Notes: generated from the sequence alone by a model not told the origin. A stretch of 64,000 nucleotides of DNA from Streptomyces spinosisporus (GCF_022698145.1 NZ_JALDAX010000003.1:434001-498000); one strand, 5' to 3'. Shown: positions 50,125 to 59,788, counted from the stretch's first letter. Program-made: numbers and translations.

Positions 50125-53100
50125 CTCGTGGGCGGGGGCGGCGGCGCGACGGTCGCCGCCGTGCCCAGATGGTTGTCCGGGTCCTGGAGCACGGCACCCT
50201 GCGTGGCCAGCATCCGCCGGACCACCGGCTCCGGCATCCGGATCACCACCGGCCTGGTGAGAGTGGTCTCGCGTTCCGCCGTGGCACCGCGGCCGCCGCG
50301 CACCCGGTTGCTCACCCGGGCCACCGCCTTCACATCCAGCGTGAACTGCACCAGGACCGACCTCATCTTCGGTTTGTGCAGCGGCGTCGAACCGGCGGAG
50401 TTCGCGGCGGCGTCCGTCGCGCCGCCCGAGCCGCCGGCGTTGGCCATCAGCTGGTTGAGCCGGAACTCGTCGGCGTTCAGCAGCCCCGCGCCCGCGAGCC
50501 CCCGCCCCTGCCTGCCGTGGTCGGCCGAACTCTGGCCGTCCGTCTGGGTGGGCCGCGGCGCCTCCAGATGGCTCTGGCCCACCGTCTCGAAGGTCATCTT
50601 GTCGCCGACGCCCAGCACCCGGCCCTCCCGCAGCCGGGCGTGCAGCGAGGCGCGCAGGTCCTGGCCCTCCGCGCCGGAGGCGTGCACCGGCGGCAGATCG
50701 ATCCCGGCAGAGGTGAGCAGCGGCAGCGCGGCGATCATCCACTCGGTCGACACGGCCTCGTTCAGGGCGTACGCCGCGGCCTGCCCCTTGTCGCGGAAGC
50801 GGTCGCCGCCGCCCGCCTGCCGGACCGCGGACGCCATCAACTCCCGTACCTGGGTGATGCCTTGGAAGCCGTTGACCTGCGCCTCCATCGGCAGCCGCAC
50901 ACCGGCCGCACGCCAGGCGCCGAGTCCGGACGGCCCGAGTCCGGCCGGTCCGCTCGCGGCCGCCGGGGCCGGGGCCGCGGCGGGGACGGTCGGCGCGACC
51001 ACCCTGCCGAGCGCCTCCAGGTCCTTCTTGAGGACGCGATGGGTCAGCGCCGTCCTGCGGTCGTCCATCAGGGCGAGCCCCACCCGCTTGCCGCCCTTGA
51101 ACAGTTCCAGGCTCGCCCGGATCGGTACGCGCATCCTCGCCGACGGCGCCGCACCCGCCTCCGCGACCGTCTTCATGCCGAGCTGCCCCCGGCTCGCGGA
51201 GCCGCCGCGCCGCGAGGCACCGGACGCGTAACCGACGCCCGCGGCGCCGCCGGTGCTCTTCAACTGGCCCGTCCCGCCCTCGGGTTTGCCCGATCCGGCG
51301 AGGACGCCCTCGACGCCGGTCTGCGCCCCCTGGTCGTGGGCGGCGGCGCTCTGCGAGACGGCGGAGGTGATGTACTCCATGTCCCGGCCGTCCGTCGCGT
51401 CGCCCGCGTGGGTGGCGTCGCCCGTGCGGACGATCCTGAACACGGCCCAGTACGGCGTCCTGCGGCCGTCGAGCAGTTCGACGGTGACCCCGCCGTCCAT
51501 CGCACCGGACAGCAGCCCCATGGAGCCGTCCCGGTCCAGGACGCGCAGCAGCCGCTGCACGTTGTCGTTGCGGTCCTTGAGCTGCTGCCGCGGCAGCAGG
51601 TCGTCGGCGACGTCCTGCCGGCCCTGCCGCACCAGGTCCGCGCGCAGCCGGCCCAGCAGCGGGACGAAGTCCGGCAGGTCCTCGATCATCCCGAAGCCGA
51701 GCGCGGCGTCTGCCTTCAGGGTGGGACCGGCCGCAGACACAGTGGACGAACCGGCCGCAGACGCACCTGCCTTGGAGGCACCGGCCGCAGACGCACCTGC
51801 CTTGGAGGCACCGGCCGCCCGCTCCTGGGCCATGCGGGAGCTCTCCGCCCGGCTCTCGCCCGGCCCCCGCGACGAGCCCGCCGTGGTGGCCGCCGGCTCC
51901 TCGTCCAGGCCCAGTTGCCGTCTGATCCGCGGCGGCAGCTGCGCCTCCGTCAGCCAGACGCCCGCCGCGGCCGGGAGGGTCCGGGCGCCCTTGGCGACGT
52001 AGGGGCCGCCGCCGGTGACCTTGACCTCCGCGACCATGTTCACCAGCACGTCGCACTGGACCAGATACAGGGGCGCCTTCTTCGGGGTGTGGGCGTTGCG
52101 CTCGACCGTGCCGGACACCGCGGACGCCCGGCTGTCGCCCGTGCCGCTGGTCCGGGACGCCGACAGCCCCTGGCCGGTGCGCCACTCGGCGCCGTTCTCC
52201 GACCCGGTGGCGCCGAACTGCACCGTGCTCGTGGTGCCCTGCCCGGACTGCCCGGCCGACTGGTGCCCGCCCAGCACGAAGGTCTCCGTGCCGGGGCCCG
52301 CGCCCTGGTGCAGGAACCTGGGGTTGGCGAGGGCGAGCCGGATGCCGACCGCGCCGTTGAGAGCCGCGAGACGGCGCGGGTAGCGCAGGTTCTTCACCAC
52401 CCAGCCGGACGACACGGCCTGCCGCAGCGCCCCCTGGATCGCCCGCTCGCCCAGCCGCTCCTCCAGCGCCTGCAGCGGCGCGAGCCCCTCCGACTCCAGC
52501 GCGGTGTCCCGGTGCGCACCCTTGTTGCGTGCGGCCGCCCGGGCCAGCAGCTCGCGGGCGAGGGCCCGTACGGGCTCCCCGTCGACGGTCTCCACCAGCT
52601 GCCAGTCCTTCAGCACCCGCCCGGCGGACGGCCTCGGGGTGATCGCGGCCAGGTCGCCGATGCCCTCGGCGGCGAAGTCGTGGTCGGGCGCCGCGGGCGC
52701 TGCCCTGCGGGCCCCGACCACCGCGTCCAGCCGGTCCTTGCCCGCCCGGTCGAGCGTGAACTCCGTCGGCGTGAGCAGCCGTACGTCCTGCTCCGGCAGG
52801 GTCAGCCCGCCCAGCAGGGCGGACTCCGGCGCGTCCTGCCCGGGGGAGCCGGGGGTGAGCGTGCGGGCCAGCTTGCGCTGCCGGGACGTCATCGTGACGT
52901 CCACGTCGAGCCGCAGGGGCGCCGAGAACGCGGCGGCCGACTCGGAGCCGTTGGTCACGACGTCCGAACGGCCGGTGGGACCGGCCTGGTTGCGGCGGTT
53001 CCCGGTGCTGTGCCGCTCGTAGCGCGCCGACGCGGTCAGCGCACCGGGGATCAGCCGGGCCTGGCCGAGCACCAGACCGCCGATCGAACGCGAACTGCTG

Positions 53101-55277
53101 CGCCCGCTCTGTGAGTTGCTCGTGACGCCGGAGTGGGCGCGCACCAGCCAGTCCTTGATGTCGCCCTGGTAGGAGCTGTCGCCCAGTTCGCCCCGGACCC
53201 GCAACTGTACGTCGTGGGAGTGCATCGCCGTCTTGCGGCGCAGCCGGACCGTGACGCCGGTGGACAGCAACTGGTCCTTGTTGACCCGCAGGTTGGTCTC
53301 CGACAGGGCGGTCATCAGCTCGCGGTGGTTGCGCCGCTGGGCCTCGGCCTCCTCGGCGCTGGTGCGGGCGGCGGGCGCGGTGGCGCCGAAGGCGGGCAGA
53401 TAGCCCGCGAGCCTCGGGTCGGTGGCGAACATCTCGCACACGGCCCGCACCATGGGTCCGGTGTCGAGTTGGCTGAGCACGACGTTGGAGCCCTTGCCGC
53501 CGTAGGCGAGATGGCGCTCGACGTCCGTCTCCTCGCCGTTCTCGTCGGTCCGCTTCGGCTTCTTCGTGAAGTCCCCGGCCTCCATGCCCGGCGGCAGCGG
53601 CAGCCCGAGGCTCTGCGCCTCGTCGGCCCGCAGGCTGATCCACACCTTCATCGTGTGGGTGGCGACCCGGCGCCCGGGATTCAGGACCATCTCCGCCGAC
53701 CGCGGGCCCGTGCCCTCCGCGGTGAACTGCACCGTCCCGTGGTAAAGCGCCTTCTCGCCCCGGACCTCGGCGCCCTGCCGGCTGGAGACGCTCTGCTCCG
53801 TCGCCGTGAAGCGCGCCTTGCGGGCGGCCGCGACGGGCATGGCGGTGCCCCGCACGACGGCCGCGTTCCCGGCCGCCCCGACGCCGATGGCCGGACCCAC
53901 ACCCGCCGTGACCGCCCGGCCCTTGCCCGCGCTCTCCGTGACCGAGGTCTGCGCCTGCTGATGGGTGCGCAGCTGGGTCTTTCCGGTGCCCCAGGCGGGG
54001 GAGAGGCCGGTGAGCGTCGCGTGCAGCCGGTAACTGCCCGCCGTCTTCCCGTCCTTGGACTGCAGATCCTCGCCGACCACACCGTCCCGCAGCAGCCGGG
54101 GCATGTCCTCCAGGACCGTCGCGGTCGAGGTCGCCTCGTAGAGCCGGGCCAGCCCCGGCGCGCCCGGCGCCGTCAGGGAGGGATGCAGCACGGAGCGCAC
54201 CGCGTCGAACAGGCCCCGGCCGCCCTGGTGCGGGGCGGCGTTGTCGGTCACCGCGAGCGGGGCCATCGAGTCGGCGAGCGAGACCCGCGCGGGAGTGGGG
54301 TCACCGGCGGCGAACGGCGTCGGCGCGGCCGGTGTCGTGGTACCGGCCGGGACCAGATGCTCGGTCGGCACGCGCTGGGTGAGCGAACCGGAGGCGCGCA
54401 GCAGCTCCGGCGGCTGCTCGGTGCCGTGCTTCCTGAGCCGTACGAGGTAGCGCACCTTGCGCGTCACCTCGACCGAGCCCTTGTCGCTGCGCAGCACACG
54501 CGGCTCGGCCACATTGCGCTGACTGCGCGACTCCCGGGAGGACTGCCAGGGCTGGGCGCTGCCACTGGCCGCCCCGCCCAGCCACAGCGCGGGCGCCACC
54601 GGCGCCAGCCCGAAGACCAGGCCGCCCGCCCCCTTGCTGGACGACGAACCGGCGGTGGTGCTCGTGGTGGCCGCGGTGTTGTGCTGGACGTCGACCTTGG
54701 TGTCCTTGCCCTCGGCGTCGTTGTCCAGGCCCACCTTCGGAGCCCCGTACGGGTCCGAAGGGGCCTCCTGAAGCAGGTCGTTCGGATGGAACACGGGCGG
54801 CCGGTCGTCGGGCGCCGGGGCGATGGAGACGGTGACGTCCCACCAGTCCTTGCCCTTGGTGCCCTCGACGGCGAAGGCGCGGCCCTGCCCGAAGAACGTC
54901 TCGGGGCGCCCGGCCAGTTCGGCCGCGATGTCGGAGACGGTGCCCCCGCCGTGCCCGACCACCGCGGCCACCGCGTTCTTCACGAACTCGTGCCCGGTCA
55001 GCCCGTACGCCGTCGACAGCCCTCCCGCCGCCAGATCCATCAGATACGGCGGCAGCACCAGCCCCTGGATCCGCTCGTCGACGCCGGGCAGCGGAGCGAA
55101 CGGGCGTGCCGCCCCCGGCCGTTGGCCGCCCGGCCGCAGCGCCCTGGCGGTGGCGGCGTTGCCGGCGGAGTTCTGGAAGGCGAGCACCGGGTGGGCCGGA
55201 CCCGCGCCACGGGGCACCCGGGGCGTCCCCTTCGCGTCGCCGCTCCTGCCGTCCCCTGACCTCTTCTGCGTCCGCAC
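50121..55277 (-). CDS. Giant 1718-residue protein, probable CIS cargo or polymorphic toxin-like protein
   Basis: No known domain is recognised with confidence. The leader (VRTQKRSGDG..., then VLAFQNSAGNAATARAL at 31-47) parallels the leader of the DUF4157 protein (VRAQ..., LDLQRLAGNAA at 31-41) in both position and sequence. The body alternates beta-rich segments with Ser/Ala/Gly linkers; the motif VRYLVRLRKHG and a recurring strand pattern around LRLDVDVTMTSRQRKLAR suggest repeated beta modules. The GTG at 55277 (GAGG five bases before) was chosen because it starts like the DUF4157 gene; an upstream start at 55388 would add 37 residues. No membrane helix or signal peptide is apparent. A 30-bp tandem repeat lies inside. 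Confidence 0.7.
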   Translation of the reverse strand: MRTQKRSGDGRSGDAKGTPRVPRGAGPAHPVLAFQNSAGNAATARALRPGGQRPGAARPFAPLPGVDERIQGLVLPPYLMDLAAGGLSTAYGLTGHEFVKNAVAAVVGHGGGTVSDIAAELAGRPETFFGQGRAFAVEGTKGKDWWDVTVSIAPAPDDRPPVFHPNDLLQEAPSDPYGAPKVGLDNDAEGKDTKVDVQHNTAATTSTTAGSSSSKGAGGLVFGLAPVAPALWLGGAASGSAQPWQSSRESRSQRNVAEPRVLRSDKGSVEVTRKVRYLVRLRKHGTEQPPELLRASGSLTQRVPTEHLVPAGTTTPAAPTPFAAGDPTPARVSLADSMAPLAVTDNAAPHQGGRGLFDAVRSVLHPSLTAPGAPGLARLYEATSTATVLEDMPRLLRDGVVGEDLQSKDGKTAGSYRLHATLTGLSPAWGTGKTQLRTHQQAQTSVTESAGKGRAVTAGVGPAIGVGAAGNAAVVRGTAMPVAAARKARFTATEQSVSSRQGAEVRGEKALYHGTVQFTAEGTGPRSAEMVLNPGRRVATHTMKVWISLRADEAQSLGLPLPPGMEAGDFTKKPKRTDENGEETDVERHLAYGGKGSNVVLSQLDTGPMVRAVCEMFATDPRLAGYLPAFGATAPAARTSAEEAEAQRRNHRELMTALSETNLRVNKDQLLSTGVTVRLRRKTAMHSHDVQLRVRGELGDSSYQGDIKDWLVRAHSGVTSNSQSGRSSSRSIGGLVLGQARLIPGALTASARYERHSTGNRRNQAGPTGRSDVVTNGSESAAAFSAPLRLDVDVTMTSRQRKLARTLTPGSPGQDAPESALLGGLTLPEQDVRLLTPTEFTLDRAGKDRLDAVVGARRAAPAAPDHDFAAEGIGDLAAITPRPSAGRVLKDWQLVETVDGEPVRALARELLARAAARNKGAHRDTALESEGLAPLQALEERLGERAIQGALRQAVSSGWVVKNLRYPRRLAALNGAVGIRLALANPRFLHQGAGPGTETFVLGGHQSAGQSGQGTTSTVQFGATGSENGAEWRTGQGLSASRTSGTGDSRASAVSGTVERNAHTPKKAPLYLVQCDVLVNMVAEVKVTGGGPYVAKGARTLPAAAGVWLTEAQLPPRIRRQLGLDEEPAATTAGSSRGPGESRAESSRMAQERAAGASKAGASAAGASKAGASAAGSSTVSAAGPTLKADAALGFGMIEDLPDFVPLLGRLRADLVRQGRQDVADDLLPRQQLKDRNDNVQRLLRVLDRDGSMGLLSGAMDGGVTVELLDGRRTPYWAVFRIVRTGDATHAGDATDGRDMEYITSAVSQSAAAHDQGAQTGVEGVLAGSGKPEGGTGQLKSTGGAAGVGYASGASRRGGSASRGQLGMKTVAEAGAAPSARMRVPIRASLELFKGGKRVGLALMDDRRTALTHRVLKKDLEALGRVVAPTVPAAAPAPAAASGPAGLGPSGLGAWRAAGVRLPMEAQVNGFQGITQVRELMASAVRQAGGGDRFRDKGQAAAYALNEAVSTEWMIAALPLLTSAGIDLPPVHASGAEGQDLRASLHARLREGRVLGVGDKMTFETVGQSHLEAPRPTQTDGQSSADHGRQGRGLAGAGLLNADEFRLNQLMANAGGSGGATDAAANSAGSTPLHKPKMRSVLVQFTLDVKAVARVSNRVRGGRGATAERETTLTRPVVIRMPEPVVRRMLATQGAVLQDPDNHLGTAATVAPPPPPTS
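51751..51810. repeat. Two perfect 30-bp tandem units in the giant gene
   Basis: Units 51751-51780 and 51781-51810 are identical and in frame, with partial copies on both sides (about 51727 and 51811). They encode an Ala/Gly/Ser/Lys linker (GASKAGASAA type). The sharp identity indicates recent slippage. Confidence 0.88.
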
Positions 55278-55476
55278 AGACCTCAACGTAACCAGCGAGA
55301 ACGCGGCCCGGAGTCTCTCCCGCAACTCCGGCCCCTCTTGCCGTCGTCGAGTCACCCAGGCGCCGACCGCGGTACATCCGGCGGTCATGCAACGCCTCGA
55401 ATTTGTGGACGTTACCGACCGGTTGGGGCACCGTGTACTCCGCTGCCGTACGGCGCCGATCAGTGGAGGTATGTGC

Positions 55477-56658
55477 GTGACCGAGCTACGGACTGCCGGG
55501 TCCCGCTATGCGCGGGAACTCACCGATCTGCTGCAGACCCTCAAGGGCCGGGCGGACTGCAGTTACGAGGCACTGGCGCGCCGGGCGGGGGTGAGCGGTT
55601 CCACCCTGCACCGCTACTGCTCGGGCGCCGGCGTCCCCAACGACTTCGACCCCCTCGCCCGGTTCGGCAAGGCCTGCGGGGCCGATCAGCACGAACTCCT
55701 GGAACTGCACCGGCTCTGGGTGCTCGTGGACGCCGGGCGAAGACGCGGAACGGTCCGGGCGGAACCGGCCCGGGGCGCACGCCCGGCCGAGCAGTCGGCG
55801 TCGCCCACGGCCAGAGCGACGGTGGCCGCCACAGTGACGCCCGCAGAGACGCCCACGGCCTCGGGTGAACCCGAGGTGACGAAGACCCCGGCCCCGTCAC
55901 CCGGCAGCGAGGCCGAACCACCCCGCCCGCCCCACCGCCCCCGACTGCCGCATCTGCTCCGTCTGCGCCGTCTGCCGCGTCCGCGGCGATGGCTCCTCGT
56001 CCTCGTGGCCCTGCTCGCCGTCGGTGCGACCGTGATGGGCGCCGCCCTCCTCACCGACGACCGTCCGGCGGGTGCCGACGACGCGGCGGGCCGTCCCCTC
56101 CTGACGGACAAGTGCCGGTTCGTGGCCATGGGACACCAGGACTCCTGCGTCCGTGAACTCCAACTCCGGCTCAAACAGGCCGGACTCGACCTCGAGGTCG
56201 ACGGCGCCTTCGGGCCCATCACGCAGATGCGTGTCGTCGTCTTCCAGGTCCTCGCCGGGCTGGAGGCCAACGGATCGGTCGACGACAGGACCAAACGCGC
56301 CCTCTACGCCGGCCACGTCAAGGCCCACCCATGGTCGCCCGCCCGGGTCGACCGGAGGGTGCGCGAGGTCTTCACCGAGGACCCTGACCGCGCCAGTGGC
56401 ATCGCCGAGTGCGCCTCGAACCTCGACCCGCTCTACAGCCTGGGCAACACCAACGGCACCCGGAACTGGGGCGTCTTCCAGCTCTACGACGGCACCCTGC
56501 GCCAACTCGGCGGCACCCCGCGCAAGGCCTTCGACCCGGAGTGGAACATCCGGGCCGCCCACCGCCTGTGGGCCCGCACCCACGACTTCCGCGCCTGGCC
56601 GTCGTGCGACAAGGCGTACGAGGCGGGAGCCGCCACGGCTTCGCAGAAGCAGCCGTAG
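55477..56658 (+). CDS. HTH / transmembrane / peptidoglycan-binding / transglycosylase-like fusion protein
   Basis: The 393-residue protein starts with a cytoplasmic XRE-type helix-turn-helix (about 16-70: YARELTDLLQTLKGRADCSY, EALARRAGVSGSTLHRYCSG) and has a Pro/Ala linker. One membrane helix follows (172-192), then a peptidoglycan-binding domain (222-280: CVRELQLRLKQAGLDLEVDG) and a lysozyme-like C-terminal domain (295-377: AECASNLDPLYSLGNTNGTR, WGVFQLYDGTLRQLGG). Glu311 is a candidate catalytic acid. GTG 55477 was chosen, since GGAGG lies seven bases before it but only one base before the ATG at 55471. It could couple wall state to transcription. It is divergent from the giant gene. Confidence 0.8.
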   Translation: MTELRTAGSRYARELTDLLQTLKGRADCSYEALARRAGVSGSTLHRYCSGAGVPNDFDPLARFGKACGADQHELLELHRLWVLVDAGRRRGTVRAEPARGARPAEQSASPTARATVAATVTPAETPTASGEPEVTKTPAPSPGSEAEPPRPPHRPRLPHLLRLRRLPRPRRWLLVLVALLAVGATVMGAALLTDDRPAGADDAAGRPLLTDKCRFVAMGHQDSCVRELQLRLKQAGLDLEVDGAFGPITQMRVVVFQVLAGLEANGSVDDRTKRALYAGHVKAHPWSPARVDRRVREVFTEDPDRASGIAECASNLDPLYSLGNTNGTRNWGVFQLYDGTLRQLGGTPRKAFDPEWNIRAAHRLWARTHDFRAWPSCDKAYEAGAATASQKQP

Positions 56659-56856
56659 CCCCGCCCCCGTCCCATCCTCCGTCCCATCCCGTCCCGTCAC
56701 CGCAGGTGGGAAGGGGTGAGACAGCCCGCTGTCCCGATGTCGCGCAGATCATTGGCCGCGCAGCCCGGGGCTGACATCGTCCTGTGCGCCGCTTCCACCG
56801 GGCGGCGTGGCCGCGCCGAGCACATGTGTCCCCAACCAGCGAAGGAGACCCAGGAC

Positions 56857-57378
56857 GTGAACACCAAGACCAAGCTCGCCGCCGCCCTGGGCGGCGCGGT
56901 CCTCGCCCTCGCCCTCCCGGCCGCCGGCACCACGGCCTGGGCAGCCCCCGCCGCCTCGACGGCCGCCGTGACCAAACTGAGCCAGGCGGACGCCGCGAAC
57001 CGGCTCCGCAGCGCGGGAGTCGCCTGGAGATCCAGCGGCAACTGCACCGACCGCAACAACCCCACCTGCACGTCCTTCGAGCAGATCAACCTGGCGACCG
57101 TGCAGGGCGCCATCACGCTGAAGAACGCCAGCGGCTGCGCGACCACCATCACCGGCGGCACCGAGACGGGGCACGCCTCCGGCACGTACAGCCACTGGAA
57201 CGGCTACAAGCTCGACTTCGACCCCACCACGTGCCTGAGCAACTACATCACCGGCACGTTCACCTACATCGGCCCGCGCGCGGGCGACGGCGCCCCGCAG
57301 TACCGGGCCGCCTCCGGGAACATCTACGCCCGCGAGAGCAACCACTGGGACGTCCTCTTCTACTCCTGCGGCTGCTGA
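56857..57378 (+). CDS. Small secreted Cys-containing protein, peptidase-like His/Asp pattern
   Basis: The 173-residue product has a Sec signal peptide (NTKTKLAAALGGAVLALALP, cleavage probably after AWA, about residue 29). The mature part has several cysteines and the pattern ITGGTETGHASGTYSHWNGY-KLDFD, ending in NHWDVLFYSCGC. Spaced His...His...Asp and a late HWD recall LAS-type zinc peptidases, but this is only a pattern match. Start GTG 56857 follows GAAGGAGA; upstream in-frame starts lack a ribosome site and would bury the signal peptide. A 198-base gap separates it from the preceding gene. It is extracellular and perhaps wall-directed. Confidence 0.7.
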   Translation: MNTKTKLAAALGGAVLALALPAAGTTAWAAPAASTAAVTKLSQADAANRLRSAGVAWRSSGNCTDRNNPTCTSFEQINLATVQGAITLKNASGCATTITGGTETGHASGTYSHWNGYKLDFDPTTCLSNYITGTFTYIGPRAGDGAPQYRAASGNIYARESNHWDVLFYSCGC

Positions 57379-57471
57379 GCCCCGCACCGGCCGGCTCGCC
57401 CCCAGAACGGCCGCGGCTTCGTCCACACCGGGCCCCGCCTCCCGGGACGACACCCCCCACCCGCGGCCCCA

Positions 57472-57504
57472 CGCCGCCCGCCGGGCCCCCCTCGGCGGGC
57501 GGCG
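57472..57504. terminator. Perfect 12-bp hairpin between convergent genes
   Basis: CGCCGCCCGCCG (57472-57483) pairs exactly with CGGCGGGCGGCG (57493-57504) around a nine-base loop. It lies between the secreted-protein gene and the Mop-protein gene, both ending towards it, so it can terminate both transcripts. Confidence 0.8.
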
Positions 57505-57549
57505 CGGCAGTCCCCGTACCGCTCACACGTCCCGGTGCAGGTCAGGCCG

Positions 57550-57969
57550 TCACACGGTCGCGAGGGACACCTCGGTCGACTTGATCAGGGCGACGACCGG
57601 CGAACCGGCCGAGAGGCCCAGGTCGGCGACCGCGTCCCTGGTGATCGCGGCGGTCAGTTCGCCCCCGTCGACCGTGACCCTGACCGCGGCCATGGCGCCA
57701 CCCGCGGCGACCTCACGGACCGTGCCGGGCAGCTGGTTGCGGATGGACAGGCCCTCCACGCGCGCGCTCGCGAGCGCGACCTCGGTGGACTTCACCAGGG
57801 CGCGCACGGCCGAACCCTGTGCGAGCCCCAGCTCCTGGACCGCGTCCACGGTGATCGCGGCGGTGAGCTCCTGGCCGCCGTCGAGGCGCACCCTCACGGT
57901 CGCCATGGCCTCCCCGGCGGTGACGGAGGTGACGGTGCCGGGAATCTGGTTCCGGATGCTCAGGCTCAT
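57550..57969 (-). CDS. Tandem Mop (TOBE-like) molybdate-binding protein
   Basis: The 139-residue protein is made of two similar halves of about 70 residues, each starting LSIRNQ[IL]PGTV and ending with L[VI]KSTEV[AS]LA. This is the Mop/TOBE fold found in molbindins and in ModE, which bind molybdate or tungstate in oligomers. Start ATG 57969 was chosen as the first Met before the first Mop repeat, with GTGAGG upstream. No molybdate transporter is adjacent. The cytoplasmic role is probably storage or buffering of oxyanion. Confidence 0.88.
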   Translation of the reverse strand: MSLSIRNQIPGTVTSVTAGEAMATVRVRLDGGQELTAAITVDAVQELGLAQGSAVRALVKSTEVALASARVEGLSIRNQLPGTVREVAAGGAMAAVRVTVDGGELTAAITRDAVADLGLSAGSPVVALIKSTEVSLATV

Positions 57970-58077
57970 GTCGGGACGCCTCACAGGAGTGGGAAAAGGG
58001 GCGGAATGCCGGGCTTTGTGCCGACTGTGCGACACAACCTAGCCAATTCCGCCACGCCCGTTGCGCGCCTGCGCGCG

Positions 58078-59694
58078 TCAGTCGCCCGTGTCCGCCTCCT
58101 CCCGGAGCCGTCCCGCCGCGTACTCCTCCCGCAGCACGTTCTTGCGGATCTTGCCGGACCCGGTCAGCGGGAAGTCCTCGACGAACACCCAGGTGCGAGG
58201 GGTCTTGTGCGGGGCGAGATGGGCGCGGACGTGATCGAAGAGCTCCTTCTCGGCGACCGTACGAGCGGGGGCGCGGCGGATGAAGGCGGCGACCCGTTCG
58301 CCCCAGACGGGGTCGGGGACGCCGACGACGGCGACCTCGGCGACGGCGGGGTGTTCGGCCAGGACCTGCTCGATCTCGCGCGGATAGATGTTCTCGCCGC
58401 CGCGGATGATCATGTCCTTGAGCCGTCCCTCGATACGGCAGTAGCCGCGCTCGTCCATCGACGCGAGGTCCCCGGTGTGCAGCCAGCCGTCGTCGTCGAC
58501 CGCCGCGGCGGTGTCGGCCGGGGCGTCAAGGTAGCCGGTCATGACGTGGTAGCCGCGGGTGCACAGTTCACCGGTGACACCGTTCGGGACGACCGTGCCG
58601 GCCGCGTCCACGATCTTCACCTCGGACAGCGGCAGCGGCCTGCCGACCGTGTGGGCACGGTCCTCGGGGGTGTCGTCGAGCCGCGTGATGGTGATCCCCG
58701 GGGAGGCCTCGGTCTGGGCGTAGATGATGCACATCGGCACGCCGAAGGTGTCCTCGACCCGGCGGACCAGCTCGGGCGGGACCGACGCACCGCCGGACAG
58801 CACGTACCGCAGGGACGAGAGGTCGGTGCGGGAGAGCGCGGGGTGTTCGAGCATGGCGATGAGCATGGTCGGCACCCCGCCCATCACCACGCACCGTTCG
58901 GACTCGGTGAGTTCGAGCATCAGCCCCGGCTCGAAGTACGGCGGCAGGACCTGGGTGCCGAGGCTCGCGATCGACGAGAGGGTGGCCAGCACACAGCCCG
59001 CCGTGTGGAACAGCGGCATCGGATTGAGCTGCGCCTCGCCCGGCCGCAGCCCGAAGGTGCGGACATAGGCCAGCCGTGCGTTGTTGGTGATGCCGCGATG
59101 GTGCAGCACCACGCCCTTCGGCACGCCGGTCGTGCCCGAGGTGTACTGGATCTGGGCCGGCGACGAGCCGTCCGCCTCGGGCAGCTCCCGCCCCGGCGAG
59201 CCCTCGGCGCAGAACTCCACCCAGTCCTCGAACAGCACACTCGTGCGCAGATCGGGCAGGTCCTCACGGATGCCGTCCAGGGTCCGGGCCATCGGGTTGC
59301 CGCGGTACTCCCGGCGCAGAAAGACGCCCGCCGCCCGGGAATGGCCGAGCACATGCCGCAACTCGGCCTCGCGCAGCGCCGGATTGACCGTGACGAGCGT
59401 GATGTCCGCGAGGGCCGCGGCGAGTTCGAGGATCACCCACTCCGGGATGTTGTTCGCCCACACCGCCACCCGCTCGCCCGGCGAGAACCGGCCGAGCAGG
59501 GCCCGGGCCGCGCGCTCCGCCTCGTCGAGCAGTTCGGCGTACGTCCACCGCCGCCGCCCGGCGGGGTCCGGCACACCCTCGACCAGTGCGAGCGCGTCCG
59601 GCGCCTGCTCGGCCGCGCCGCGCAGCAGGGATCCGACGGTCTCGTCCAGCAGTTCCTCGCCGGGCTCGCCCGTCCGGTACGACGTGCCCACCAT
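58078..59694 (-). CDS. Acyl-CoA synthetase (AMP-forming)
   Basis: The 538-residue ligase has the adenylation P-loop YTSGTTGVPKG, IIYAQTEASPG, the hinge motif GWLHTGDLASMDERGYCRIE and the C-terminal lysine region PLTGSGKIRKNVLRE. It activates a fatty or other carboxylic acid to acyl-AMP and then acyl-CoA; the exact acid is not evident. Start ATG 59694 follows GGGGGG; the open frame extends further upstream without a ribosome site. It stands alone between the Mop and MazG-like genes, both on the same strand. Confidence 0.9.
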   Translation of the reverse strand: MVGTSYRTGEPGEELLDETVGSLLRGAAEQAPDALALVEGVPDPAGRRRWTYAELLDEAERAARALLGRFSPGERVAVWANNIPEWVILELAAALADITLVTVNPALREAELRHVLGHSRAAGVFLRREYRGNPMARTLDGIREDLPDLRTSVLFEDWVEFCAEGSPGRELPEADGSSPAQIQYTSGTTGVPKGVVLHHRGITNNARLAYVRTFGLRPGEAQLNPMPLFHTAGCVLATLSSIASLGTQVLPPYFEPGLMLELTESERCVVMGGVPTMLIAMLEHPALSRTDLSSLRYVLSGGASVPPELVRRVEDTFGVPMCIIYAQTEASPGITITRLDDTPEDRAHTVGRPLPLSEVKIVDAAGTVVPNGVTGELCTRGYHVMTGYLDAPADTAAAVDDDGWLHTGDLASMDERGYCRIEGRLKDMIIRGGENIYPREIEQVLAEHPAVAEVAVVGVPDPVWGERVAAFIRRAPARTVAEKELFDHVRAHLAPHKTPRTWVFVEDFPLTGSGKIRKNVLREEYAAGRLREEADTGD

Positions 59695-59788
59695 GTCAGC
59701 CCCCCGGTCTCCGGCGTGCCGTGGTCGGTCGGCCACGGCGCCAGTATCCCGGACCCGGGCCCGCGGCCCAATGCCCCGATCGGGCCGG

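Noticed and set aside
48487..53643. A 1718-codon minus-strand frame overlapping the LAL regulator and giant gene
   Set aside because: It runs antisense through the LAL regulator and out of frame through the giant gene. Its product is low-complexity Gly/Arg/Pro, and the two real frames have domains or linker structure.
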